From Verrucomicrobiota bacterium (GTDB lineage Bacteria; Verrucomicrobiota; Verrucomicrobiia; Chthoniobacterales; UBA10450), in the NCBI GenBank assembly GCA_003219355.1, contig QHOQ01000110.1, positions 11,051 through 22,866 of the forward strand: a stretch of 11,816 bases of DNA, in the 5' to 3' direction. Each line of letters begins with the position of its first letter. Positions within the stretch are counted from its first letter, which is position 1. Made by a program: the position numbers and the translations under genes. The notes beneath the pieces were generated by a model. The model searched no databases. It had not been told where the DNA came from and worked only from the letters and a program-made list of their open reading frames with translations. This document shows, in pieces, positions 1-6,545 of the stretch.

Positions 1-1077
1 GTCGGTCCCCGGAACGGAAGCGAGGATTGCTGAAGCCGGGCTGCTGGCCGGAATTTTGGCAAAATCAGGAGGAAGATCCGGCGTCGCATAGGTCCATGGC
101 CCCTGCAAATCCATAGCGCTGAACCATCGACCCGCAGTCAAATAGTAAAATTGCTGCGTTGGCGTGTAAACGAACACGACGCTGTCAGTGTTCGTGGCAT
201 AAGTGAGCTGCGTTTCGGGAATCTGCGCATAAACGGGTTGTCCATCGAAGAGAATGACTTCCGCTGGCTTATCGCTATAGAAAACGGCTGGAGTAACTTC
301 GCCGGATTTAGAAGGTGGGGGTATAATTTTCTTGAGCGTGCTCCACTCCTTATCCTGTGCCACCTTGCTCATATCCTGCGGTAACTTCTTCGTGGGCGAC
401 CACTGGCCATCGAGACTGTTGGCCGTCAGCCATTGCTGACCAACCGGGATGTAGTAACTGGAGTTTTCGCCATCGAAGAACAAAGGCCACTGCGTGTTAA
501 CCACGAACTTCAAATTCGTCTTCGGGACTTCCGAAAGGGCGGGCTCGCCATCCACGCTTAACAGGATCGATGGGCGGTATCCGACAAAAATCTTGGGCGG
601 ATCGTTGTTCAATTGGACGCCAGCCGGGGCCTGCTGCATCGGGACAGAGGCGATCAAACGATGCAAAGAAATCGAGATCGTCGGTGGGACAAACGTTTTA
701 AACAACTGTTCCATCTTTTGCATAGTAGCCGGATCCAGTGAGGGAAAGTGCGTACCCGTGATCTCAGGATTGGTGATGACGACGACCTTGCTAACATTGT
801 CCACGTCCGTATTCCCCTTCATTTCTACGACGCCGACTACGTCTTTGCCGCCCTTGGGCGTAATCGAGACCGCCATTCGCCAGGTCAAGGCTTGGAAGTT
901 TTTCCAATCATCTACTTGTGGCTGATAAATAATGAGGCGGTTCCCATTGCTAAACTTTTCGCGCGGCCAGCCGGGATCCGCCGATCCGGATGTCGCGTTG
1001 GAAATTGAGCTCTTTGCGGCAAGATCGCCTGCCAGGAACGCGCTGGCTGCGAAAACGATGAGGGATGTAATTTTCAT
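1..1077 (-). CDS. Secreted repeat protein, 'carbohydrate-binding family V/XII'-like, 3' end outside the window
   Basis: The frame is open from the ATG at 1077 to base 1 (359 codons, no stop), so the C-terminus lies beyond the left edge. The N-terminus (MKITSLIVFAASAFLAG, then about DLAAKSS) is a signal peptide, so the product is exported. Residues 45-150 form a mixed region containing a TLKFV-less beta-rich segment with no motif I recognise. Residues about 177-236 and 278-339 are two copies of a roughly 60-residue repeat sharing DG(E/Q)P, a YY pair, (Q)W/RWF, L-(D/Q)-G-(Q/P)-W and a closing LP-x-D. Proteins of this build are often labelled 'carbohydrate-binding family V/XII' in databases; that name comes from memory, and no sugar binding can be shown here. 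A palindromic box lies 126 bp upstream (1204-1223). No Shine-Dalgarno sequence is visible before the ATG. The gene is real on coding quality; its function is unknown. Confidence 0.8.
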   Translation of the reverse strand, partial: MKITSLIVFAASAFLAGDLAAKSSISNATSGSADPGWPREKFSNGNRLIIYQPQVDDWKNFQALTWRMAVSITPKGGKDVVGVVEMKGNTDVDNVSKVVVITNPEITGTHFPSLDPATMQKMEQLFKTFVPPTISISLHRLIASVPMQQAPAGVQLNNDPPKIFVGYRPSILLSVDGEPALSEVPKTNLKFVVNTQWPLFFDGENSSYYIPVGQQWLTANSLDGQWSPTKKLPQDMSKVAQDKEWSTLKKIIPPPSKSGEVTPAVFYSDKPAEVILFDGQPVYAQIPETQLTYATNTDSVVFVYTPTQQFYYLTAGRWFSAMDLQGPWTYATPDLPPDFAKIPASSPASAILASVPGTD

Positions 1078-1414
1078 AAGTGTTGTAAGAGGCGGCGCGA
1101 AAACCGCGGTGGTCGTTGTTGGCTTCATTGGATCGGGCGAGCTGGCGAATTGTTAGGCGCTGACAGCCCGACGAAAAATGTGCCAGAAGATTGCTCAGTT
1201 GGGTATTGGACTTTGGTCGTATACCGACCCTTCGCGGAAATATGATTTCGTTTGGTTGGCGTCGAGTTTGAACAGGAGGTAACTCCGATAGATCGCGAGC
1301 ACGCAGCGTCAACAGAGAAAATCTCTTTCATCTCCGTTCTCTCTGTTTGCTCCTGTTGAATTCTGTCGTTCTTCTGCGCGTGGCAGCGCGCAGGCGCCGG
1401 AGCTGGAGGGAGGA
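1078..1414. other. Intergenic region without a supported gene
   Basis: This 337-bp stretch separates the broken LTPQQK gene from the secreted repeat protein. It holds the regulatory box at 1204-1223. It also has a perfect 7-bp stem-loop at 1374-1393 (CTGCGCG, loop TGGCAG, CGCGCAG) just past the LTPQQK stop, which has no T-run on either strand. A further 8-bp inverted repeat (AACAGAGA 1311-1318, TCTCTGTT 1340-1347) is present. Small open frames here overlap the box and show no recognisable protein. Confidence 0.5.
1202..1225 (-). promoter_or_regulatory. Palindromic regulator box, copy 1 (upstream of the secreted repeat protein)
   Basis: The core TATTGGACTTTGGTCGTATA (1204-1223) is a dyad, TATNNGAC-N4-GTCNNATA. 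At this copy the symmetry extends by GG/CC on the two sides, so GGTAT pairs with ATACC across 24 bp. It lies 126 bp before the ATG at 1077. A -10-like hexamer at the usual distance is poor (CACATT, 3 of 6). The same box occurs five more times in the window, always upstream of a minus-strand unit. It is read as an operator for a dimeric response regulator. Confidence 0.65.
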
Positions 1415-1739
1415 TCAGCCTCGGGCGCGCTGTTTCGCAATCGCTTGCTGGATCTCCTGCTGGCGGATGGCCTGTAGCTGTTGGTACTGCGCGGGGCTAA
1501 GAATTTTCTGCAACTGTTGGCGGAAGCGAAGGATTGTTCTTGATCGCCTCGACCTTGGGACCCTCTTCCTTCAGGACTGGCAGCACCTGCATCTTTTGTT
1601 GTGGCGTGAGTTTGAGCTGTTGCGACAACGCTTGGAGCTTTGCCGCCGGGTCGGTGGTCTGGCTAGGTGCGGCTGGCACGAGGATTAGAAATGCAAGGAG
1701 GCAGGCGGCGGATGTCAGAAGCGTGAAGGGTTTTTTCAT
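1415..1739 (-). pseudogene. Frameshifted small periplasmic LTPQQK helical protein
   Basis: From the ATG at 1739 the frame gives a clear signal peptide (MKKPFTLLTSAACLLAFLIL, cleavage near APSQ), then LQALSQQLKLTPQQKMQVLP, VLKEEGPKVEAIKNNPSLPP, and stops at 1497. Another frame continues at once with QLQKILSPAQYQQLQAIRQQ and EIQQAIAKQRARG, ending at the TGA at 1415-1417. That is the expected second half of this family of short export proteins with an LTxxQ-like helix and a second DP..KILSP..Y helix. The linking segment (about 15 residues in the homologues I remember) is absent, so an out-of-frame internal deletion near 1510-1518 is the simplest reading. The start at 1760 is less likely because a TATAAT at 1752-1747 lies between it and 1739. 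Family function is unknown to me; periplasmic location is inferred. Its box is 34 bp upstream. Confidence 0.75.
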
Positions 1740-1746
1740 GGGGGGC

Positions 1747-1752
1747 ATTATA
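1747..1752 (-). promoter_or_regulatory. Predicted -10 element (TATAAT) of the LTPQQK gene
   Basis: A perfect TATAAT on the minus strand lies 21 bp downstream of box copy 2 and 7 bp before the ATG at 1739. There is no -35 hexamer at the normal distance; the box sits there instead. The inferred start of transcription, about 1740, is practically at the ATG, so the mRNA would be leaderless or nearly so, which agrees with the missing Shine-Dalgarno sequence. Confidence 0.45.
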
Positions 1753-1773
1753 TTTGGCAACGCCTGATTCGCC

Positions 1774-1793
1774 TATTGGACTTTGGTCGTATG
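1774..1793 (-). promoter_or_regulatory. Palindromic regulator box, copy 2 (upstream of the LTPQQK gene)
   Basis: TATTGGACTTTGGTCGTATG differs from copy 1 only in the last base. It lies 34 bp before the ATG at 1739 and 21 bp before the TATAAT at 1752-1747. The box centre would therefore sit at about -43.5 from the inferred transcription start, a class II activator position that replaces the -35 element. This copy gives the clearest promoter geometry in the window. Confidence 0.7.
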
Positions 1794-1924
1794 AATACCT
1801 TTGGTGATAAACAGCGCTCATCACCGCTTGCCTCGGACATGTGACTCCCCCCCATTGCTCAACTTTTCGGCTCCTGTTTTTCTCGACGTGGCAGAGCGAA
1901 CTCAATTTCCATTGCAACCGACTG

Positions 1925-2875
1925 CTAGGAAGCCGGTTCGGCCTCGAGTCGGTGGCGCCGTGGTCGATTAGCCGCCCGCAAGTCAAGGTTAATAAAGCCG
2001 AGGGCGTGCGGTACCTTGAGGACGCGCACCTCAGCTGCGCGTTGTTGGCCGACAATGTGATCACGAAAGCTCCGCATTCTCGTCCAATGAACCTTCGGCC
2101 GGAAATGATGTTCTGCGTGGTAGCCGTTGAAGAACCAAATCCAGTTGTAGAGCTTGTCGTAACTGCTCACGCCCCACGCAATCGGGTTGTCGGGATTGGC
2201 GCCATAATGCCGATAGTATCCATTCAAATAAGACAAACAGTGGCCAAAGTAATAGAAGGGCAAAAGGAAACAGATGTAATGCCAGTTGAGAATACCAAGG
2301 ATCACAAAAGTGGTCACGAACGACGCGAGTTCGATGATGCCCCAAAACGCCTCACGCGGGTCCTTGCGTTTCAGTTCTTTAAAGACCGTTTTGGGATCTT
2401 CGCGGAAAAAGCTCAAGAAAGTGTATTTGAGAGGATGCTCGGCTTCACCTTCATCACCGTGCTTGTAAATCGAAATCCAATCGATGGTTTCTTCACCGTG
2501 GTCGTCCGGCCGGTCGGCGTTTCCCTTATGATGCTGCATGTGAATGCATTCATAGAAGATTTGGCTAAAGCCGACCGTGATTGATTCAAGGATGCTGAAC
2601 AAACGATTGAGCAGCGGCGAACGGAAGTACGGATTGTGAATAAAATTATGGGAAATGCCGTTGATGTTCCAGGAAATGCTCACCGAATAGATAAAACCGA
2701 GAATGAGCATGACCCACAACGGAACACGCGGGAAAAGATAGAACATGCCGAAGAAGTAAGCGCAGTGTAGAAGTGCGGCCACAACGGGAATCGCATCCCA
2801 CCGTGTGTGAGCAAAGATCCTGGAGTCGGTTTGGCGGCGCTCGGCAAATACGAATTGACTGGATTTGGACAGCAT
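1925..2875 (-). CDS. Membrane-bound fatty-acid desaturase family protein
   Basis: The 316-residue product has the three histidine boxes of integral-membrane di-iron desaturases/hydroxylases. They are H76-NFI-H80 after the second hydrophobic segment, H112-MQ-H115-H116, and H253-AE-H256-H257 near the C-terminus. Hydrophobic stretches at about 29-48, 52-72, 92-108 and 178-215 fit the usual four-helix membrane fold with the iron site on the cytoplasmic face. These enzymes introduce double bonds into acyl chains, using oxygen and an electron donor. The exact substrate and regiochemistry cannot be read from sequence, and a hydroxylase or ketolase relative is possible. Length is normal. The arginine-rich tail (about 301-311) looks cytoplasmic. 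No Shine-Dalgarno is seen before the ATG. The strongest copy of the regulator box lies 45 bp upstream, so desaturation is probably controlled by that regulator. The gene follows the potassium channel gene but has its own box and a 139-bp gap. Confidence 0.85.
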   Translation of the reverse strand: MLSKSSQFVFAERRQTDSRIFAHTRWDAIPVVAALLHCAYFFGMFYLFPRVPLWVMLILGFIYSVSISWNINGISHNFIHNPYFRSPLLNRLFSILESITVGFSQIFYECIHMQHHKGNADRPDDHGEETIDWISIYKHGDEGEAEHPLKYTFLSFFREDPKTVFKELKRKDPREAFWGIIELASFVTTFVILGILNWHYICFLLPFYYFGHCLSYLNGYYRHYGANPDNPIAWGVSSYDKLYNWIWFFNGYHAEHHFRPKVHWTRMRSFRDHIVGQQRAAEVRVLKVPHALGFINLDLRAANRPRRHRLEAEPAS

Positions 2876-2894
2876 TGTGTTAAGAAACTATTTC

Positions 2895-2900
2895 AGTTTA
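2895..2900 (-). promoter_or_regulatory. Possible -10 element of the desaturase gene
   Basis: TAAACT on the minus strand matches TATAAT at 4 of 6 positions and lies 20 bp downstream of box copy 3. The inferred transcription start near 2888 puts the box centre at about -42.5 and leaves a 12-nt leader. The call rests mostly on the spacing shared with the LTPQQK promoter. Confidence 0.3.
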
Positions 2901-2914
2901 CCACCCAGTTTGTT

Positions 2915-2946
2915 CCCCGATATTGGACTTTAGTCCTATACCGGGG
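2915..2946 (-). promoter_or_regulatory. Palindromic regulator box, copy 3 (upstream of the desaturase), best dyad
   Basis: The core TATTGGACTTTAGTCCTATA (2921-2940) contains the perfect 12-bp palindrome GGACTTTAGTCC. Outside it TAT pairs with ATA, and CCCCG (2915-2919) pairs with CGGGG (2942-2946), giving an almost perfect 32-bp dyad. GGACTTTAGTCC fits the inner part of the published mycobacterial DosR/DevR consensus GGGACTWWAGTCCC, a NarL/FixJ-family site. It lies 45 bp before the desaturase ATG. The dyad could also fold as a hairpin after the channel gene, but no T-run follows, so an operator is preferred. Confidence 0.7.
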
Positions 2947-3014
2947 CGGGATGCGTGCGATCGCTCGCGTCAAAACGTTCGTGGCTTTGCTGACGCTTCA
3001 TCACAATAGCTTGC

Positions 3015-3716
3015 TCAGGAATCTTGAGACTTTGGATTTGAATTTGGAGTTGAATAAAGGGCAACCAACCGGGCGATTAGAACTGCGACATAGAACAGCC
3101 CCGTCATCGCTTCCATTGCCGCCAGGGTGCGCGCAACTTTCGAAACCGGCGTGATATCGCCGTAACCAACGGTGCTCAGGGTGACGAAGCTGAAGTAGAA
3201 GGCATTGAAACCTTCCATCGTCTCTTTCGCTCCGGTGTTCGTGTTGAAAGCGAAGGCTCCTGGTGTCAATTGGGCCACGAGCCAGTACGCTATCGTCCAG
3301 ATCAAACCGAGCATCAGGTAAGCTGAAATGCTGGCACAGAGGACTTCGAGGTTTACGGACGGCGCGCGCAGGACGAAGCGCAGCAAATTCACCACGACGA
3401 AAGCAACCAAGGCAAGTCCTGCGACGAGAAATATCGCTGGCGGGACCAGGTGTGGTTGGAAATGGTTGATCCACCTGCCCCCAACGGCCGGGACCGCCAG
3501 CAAGAGCGCGACAATTAGCGTGCGCCGGCGGTTGGCGACGGCGAAAACAGCGGAGAGCAAGACCAGAGAAAGCAGGATAGATACAATGATATCTCCGCCT
3601 TTGATTTCTTCGACAAACGGGAAGAAGAAAAAGAGCAACGCGAGAGCGATCAGTAGTTGGACCATCGAGAAACGACGCGGTCCCATTACTCTCGACAGCT
3701 TCTCAATTTCCTTCAT
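3015..3716 (-). CDS. Potassium channel family protein (TVGYGD selectivity filter)
   Basis: The 233-residue product has the potassium selectivity filter TLSTVGYGDITP at about 179-190, preceded by a pore helix (FNAFYFSFV) and framed by membrane helices at about 125-150 and 197-222, the Ion_trans_2 layout. Four further hydrophobic segments precede it (about 18-36, 43-61, 66-79, 92-117), so the topology is six-helix-like, but there is no arginine ladder of a voltage sensor. It would form a tetrameric inner-membrane K+ channel. There is no RCK/TrkA-N nucleotide-binding domain; the C-terminus ends about ten residues after the last helix, so gating input is not apparent. A weak AAAGG sits about 9 bases before the ATG. 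A terminator separates it from the arylsulfatase upstream, and no regulator box lies in the 149-bp gap, unlike most of its neighbours. Confidence 0.85.
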   Translation of the reverse strand: MKEIEKLSRVMGPRRFSMVQLLIALALLFFFFPFVEEIKGGDIIVSILLSLVLLSAVFAVANRRRTLIVALLLAVPAVGGRWINHFQPHLVPPAIFLVAGLALVAFVVVNLLRFVLRAPSVNLEVLCASISAYLMLGLIWTIAYWLVAQLTPGAFAFNTNTGAKETMEGFNAFYFSFVTLSTVGYGDITPVSKVARTLAAMEAMTGLFYVAVLIARLVALYSTPNSNPKSQDS

Positions 3717-3775
3717 TGATCACGCCTTTTCTCGTTAGGCACAATACCACTGCGCTTGGATTTGCATCGAATCCC

Positions 3776-3817
3776 AAAAAAATACGGCCCGCACGTCCCA
3801 TCACGGAGGATGCGGCC
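3776..3817 (-). terminator. Rho-independent terminator after the arylsulfatase locus
   Basis: On the minus strand GGCCGCA (3817-3811) pairs with TGCGGGCC (3793-3786) with one bulged base, with a further GGA/TCC pairing nearer the loop. After a TA the run of seven T (3782-3776) follows. It lies about 50 bp after the arylsulfatase stop and before the channel gene, so the two are probably separate transcripts. Confidence 0.7.
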
Positions 3818-3865
3818 TGCGCGTTCACAACGAAATGACCTTACGGTTCGGACTGGTGTGAAGGA

Positions 3866-5830
3866 CTAGTGAGGTCCGGGTTGCATATGATGGATCGGCT
3901 GGCCGTCAACCGCGGTCGCTTCGGCGTTCTCGAGCTTCTTGGCGTCCTCGGGCGACAACTGTGGCCGGTCTACCTTGATCGTTAGCTTGTTGAGCTTCGC
4001 AGTAAGCGGGAACGGCGGCTGGTAGTCCGCATCGTTCACGCCGGTCAGCGTGTCGGAGCCGATGTCGAAGCTCTCGTCCCATTGCAGGATCATCGGCAGG
4101 GTATGCTCCATTTTCTGCGTGGCGACTTCCTTGCCGTCCACCTTGAGTACGCCGGTGCCGGGGCGTCCAAGGCCGCTCATGTTATTGAACAGGAGCGTGC
4201 CGACGCCGAGGCCTTCATACTTGAAGTCGAACTCGACGGTGTGTTTGCCAGGCGTGAGCGCGTCGGGGCCTTCCCATTTGACGCGCTTGAGGTCGACGAG
4301 GTTCCAGAGGAACACTGGCTTGCCCTTGAGCAGGTAGAAACCGTAGCCGCCAAAACGGCCACCCGAGGTCAGGATCATACCTTCGGCACCGCCTGCCGGC
4401 ACTTCGATGTCCGCGGTGATGGTGTACGAGCTGTTGAGGATGACCGGCGAATCCCCTTGCGGCAGGCCGACCATCGGCTTGGTATAGACAAACTCGGTGC
4501 GGCCGGCGGTGATGTTCGGCCGCGGGGCTACGATGCGTGCCGCCACCGAGGCGTCCATTGGAAAGACCTGATACCTCTTCGCTTCCTCGATGAACTTTGC
4601 CTTCAGTTCCTTCACCTTGTCGGGGAATTTGGCGGCGACATTCTGGGACTGGCTGAAGTCCTTGTCCAGGTTGTAGAGTTCAAGGACCTGGTTGTTGAGC
4701 GGGTCGGGGTTGGCAGGGCCGAAGGCCTCCCACGGCGCACGGTTCACTTGGGTGCTGAGCATCCAGCCTTGGTCATAGAGGGCCCACTGGCCGAACATCT
4801 CGAAATACTGGGTTTTATGTCGCGTCGGCGCCTTGGCGTTTTTCACGTCGAAGGTGTAGGCGAAGCTCGTGCCCTCAATGGGCGCCTGCTTGATGCCGTC
4901 CACGGTCTCGGGTGCCTTGATGCCGGCCGCTTCGAGGATCGTCGGCACGACGTCGATGACGTGCATGAACTGCTGGCGGAGACCGCCGAAGTCCTTGATG
5001 TGGCCGGGCCACGAAACTGTCATGCACTGACCCACACCGCCGAGCTTCGAGGCGTTTTGCTTGAACCAGGTGAAGGGCGTATCAAAGGCCCATGACCAGC
5101 CCGCTGACATATGGTTGTAGGTCTGCTCCGTGCCCCATACGTCATACCACTTCATCTGCACATTGACCGGCATCGCGTTGATGCCATTAAAGAACGCGAC
5201 TTCATTCGGTGTGCCCAGCGGGCCGCCCTCGGCGCTAGTGCCGTTGTCACCGTTGATGTAGATGATGAGCGTGTTATCGAGCTTGCCCATGTCCTCGATG
5301 GATTGAATGACACGCCCTATCTCGTAGTCGTTATATGCCTCGTAGGCGGCGAAGATTTCCACCTGCTTGATGAAGAGCTTTTTCTCCTCGGCCGTGCAGT
5401 CGTCCCAGTTCTTAAGGACCTTTGTGGGCCATGGCTCCATCTGGGTGTCTGCCGGGATCACGCCGAGACGTTTTTGGTTTTCAAAAATCTTATCGCGAAC
5501 CTTGTTCCAGCCCTCGTCGAAGAGGTGCATGTCGCTGATCTTCTTGATCCACTCCTTCGTCGGGTGATGCGGCGCGTGCGTGGCGCCGGGCGCGTATTTC
5601 ATGAAGAACGGCTTGCTGGGCGCCGTCTGGTTGATGCGACTCAGGTAATCGATGGCATCATCAGCCATGCCGGTGACGAGGTTCCAACCCGGCTTGCCAT
5701 CAAACGGATAAATCTGGGTGGTGTTGCGGAACAGGTTCGGCTGCCACTGGTTGGCGTCGCCGCCGATGAAACCGTAGAAATACTCGAAGCCCATGCCGGT
5801 CGGCCATTTGTCAATTGTGATCCTTGCCAA
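3866..5830 (-). CDS. Arylsulfatase fragment: central catalytic and C-terminal part
   Basis: This long intact frame (654 codons from an internal ATG at 5830) carries everything after the second break. Its first residues, before KWPTGMGFEYFYG, are a by-product of the deletion. It contains THAPHH (about 84-89), GDNGTSAEGG (metal-binding Asp-Asn, about 194-203), the KLGGVGQ segment where relatives usually have a GGT(R/K)-type motif, PTILEA, and the C-terminal beta-sandwich-like region from about residue 450. Without the formylglycine Cys and the first metal ligands it could not be an active sulfatase, and without a signal peptide it would stay in the cytoplasm. Coding quality to the stop at 3866-3868 is good, so the damage looks recent or artefactual. 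Confidence 0.6.
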   Translation of the reverse strand: MARITIDKWPTGMGFEYFYGFIGGDANQWQPNLFRNTTQIYPFDGKPGWNLVTGMADDAIDYLSRINQTAPSKPFFMKYAPGATHAPHHPTKEWIKKISDMHLFDEGWNKVRDKIFENQKRLGVIPADTQMEPWPTKVLKNWDDCTAEEKKLFIKQVEIFAAYEAYNDYEIGRVIQSIEDMGKLDNTLIIYINGDNGTSAEGGPLGTPNEVAFFNGINAMPVNVQMKWYDVWGTEQTYNHMSAGWSWAFDTPFTWFKQNASKLGGVGQCMTVSWPGHIKDFGGLRQQFMHVIDVVPTILEAAGIKAPETVDGIKQAPIEGTSFAYTFDVKNAKAPTRHKTQYFEMFGQWALYDQGWMLSTQVNRAPWEAFGPANPDPLNNQVLELYNLDKDFSQSQNVAAKFPDKVKELKAKFIEEAKRYQVFPMDASVAARIVAPRPNITAGRTEFVYTKPMVGLPQGDSPVILNSSYTITADIEVPAGGAEGMILTSGGRFGGYGFYLLKGKPVFLWNLVDLKRVKWEGPDALTPGKHTVEFDFKYEGLGVGTLLFNNMSGLGRPGTGVLKVDGKEVATQKMEHTLPMILQWDESFDIGSDTLTGVNDADYQPPFPLTAKLNKLTIKVDRPQLSPEDAKKLENAEATAVDGQPIHHMQPGPH

Positions 5831-6344
5831 ACCATGAGGTGGCGTAGCCGTTGTCCTTGAGGATGCGGCCGATGGTGGCTTTGTCCTCGGCGATGATGCT
5901 GTTGTAGCCGGGGAAGCCGGTGGATTGCTCGGAGATCACGCCGAAGCCGGCCGAGTGATGATTGCGTCCGGTGATGAGCGCGGCGCGCGTCGGCGAGCAA
6001 AGCGCGGTCGAGTGGATGTTGTTATAGCGCAGGCCATTCTTCGCCAGGCGATCCATCGTGGGCGTCGGGATGACGCCGCCGAACGTGCTCGGGACACCGA
6101 ACCCAGAGTCATCCGTGATGATGAGCAGGACGTTAGGCGCCTCCTTGGGCGGCACGATGCGCGGCGCCCACCAGGGTTTCGATTGGAGGGCGTCATCTTT
6201 GATCACGCCGCCGAATTTCGGGTCGGGCGCCGGGAGTTGTTTTCCGCTAATCGTTGTCGCCGCGCCGGGCGAGCCCGGTGTGCCGGTGGTTTGTATTTGT
6301 GCTCTTGCGGAAGGCGCAACCGCAATGACTTGCGGAAGGCGCAA
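5811..6344 (-). CDS. Arylsulfatase fragment: N-terminal catalytic part
   Basis: This frame runs from a possible TTG at 6344 inside the duplicated signal-peptide DNA to the TGA at 5811-5813. It encodes APSARAQIQTTGTPGSPGAA, then APNVLLIITDDSGFGVP with the metal-binding aspartates, STALCSPTRAALITGRNHHS with the formylglycine-generating CxPxR signature, and GYATSWFGKDHN. It overlaps the downstream fragment by 20 bp. The overlap is not obviously a programmed shift, because family residues are also lost at the junction. The true N-terminus is in the other frame (ATG 6402). Confidence 0.55.
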   Translation of the reverse strand: MRLPQVIAVAPSARAQIQTTGTPGSPGAATTISGKQLPAPDPKFGGVIKDDALQSKPWWAPRIVPPKEAPNVLLIITDDSGFGVPSTFGGVIPTPTMDRLAKNGLRYNNIHSTALCSPTRAALITGRNHHSAGFGVISEQSTGFPGYNSIIAEDKATIGRILKDNGYATSWFGKDHN

Positions 6345-6353
6345 CCGCCATGA
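6304..6353. repeat. 25-bp tandem duplication in the arylsulfatase signal peptide
   Basis: CTTGCGGAAGGCGCAACCGC followed by AATGA (6304-6328) is immediately repeated as the same 20 bases followed by CATGA (6329-6353): 24 of 25 bases match. The unit is not a multiple of three, and removing one copy joins MAVAPSA directly to RAQIQTTG, so the duplication is the cause of the first frameshift. Confidence 0.9.
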
Positions 6354-6525
6354 CGGCGACAGCGAGCATCCCGCTAAACAGGATATGTTTTATCGGTCTC
6401 ATAAGCGATTGGTTTGGTTGAACTCTAAGAGCAATGTTCGTCCCCGCGTTAGGTGCCATAAGCGTCACGCAGACCGAGTACGAGCATTCTCTTACGCGAT
6501 TCTCAGACCCAGAGGTCGATTTGCC

Positions 6526-6545
6526 TATTGGACTTAGGTCGTACA
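6526..6545 (-). promoter_or_regulatory. Palindromic regulator box, copy 4 (upstream of the arylsulfatase)
   Basis: TATTGGACTTAGGTCGTACA keeps the TATTGGAC half and a diverged second half (TGTACGAC read on the other strand). It lies 123 bp before the ATG at 6402. A GAGAAT hexamer (4 of 6 to TATAAT, minus strand 6504-6499) is exactly 21 bp downstream, the same spacing as at copy 2, which would give a leader of about 90 nt. The 226 bp between this box and the next gene (6546-6771) show nothing else I can name. Confidence 0.6.

Larger units (their letters stand above)
3866..6402 (-). pseudogene. Arylsulfatase (AtsA-type), broken by two frameshifts
   Basis: Joined across frames, this is a sulfatase of about 790-800 residues that would hydrolyse sulfate esters in the periplasm. 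The original start is the ATG at 6402 (MRPIKHILFSGMLAVAVMAV, then APSARAQ), a good signal peptide. A 25-bp tandem duplication at 6304-6353 throws this frame out, and it ends at 6247. Skipping one copy restores the frame into the mature sequence. Visible sulfatase features are LLIITDD (metal ligands), CSPTR (the Cys that becomes formylglycine, plus Arg), FGKDHN, THAPHH and the metal-binding DNGTS. A second break at 5811-5816 puts a TGA directly after FGKDHN. Relatives I remember have about 13 residues between FGKDHN and WPTGMGF that are missing here, so this is an out-of-frame deletion rather than one lost base. The C-terminal beta-rich region is kept to the end. A regulator box lies 123 bp upstream. 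Assembly error is the main alternative. Confidence 0.8.

Noticed and set aside
1125..1331. Minus-strand open frame of 68 codons
   Set aside because: It covers regulator box copy 1, has no recognisable domain and overlaps another equally poor frame.
1374..1393. Stem-loop CTGCGCG/CGCGCAG as a terminator of the LTPQQK gene
   Set aside because: No T-run follows on either strand; it is recorded only as part of the intergenic description.
1841..2584. Plus-strand 247-codon frame opposite the desaturase
   Set aside because: The minus strand has all three histidine boxes and the membrane helices; the plus-strand translation resembles nothing.
2921..2940. Box copy 3 as a terminator hairpin of the potassium channel gene
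   Set aside because: It shares its sequence with five other upstream sites and lacks a T-tract.
5811..5830. Programmed ribosomal frameshift joining the two sulfatase fragments
   Set aside because: No slippery heptamer is evident, and conserved residues between FGKDHN and WPTGMGF are missing, so a deletion explains the break better.
4082..5860. Long plus-strand open frames opposite the arylsulfatase (4082-5095, 5111-5860)
   Set aside because: They are antisense shadows of a high-GC coding region whose minus-strand product matches the sulfatase family throughout.
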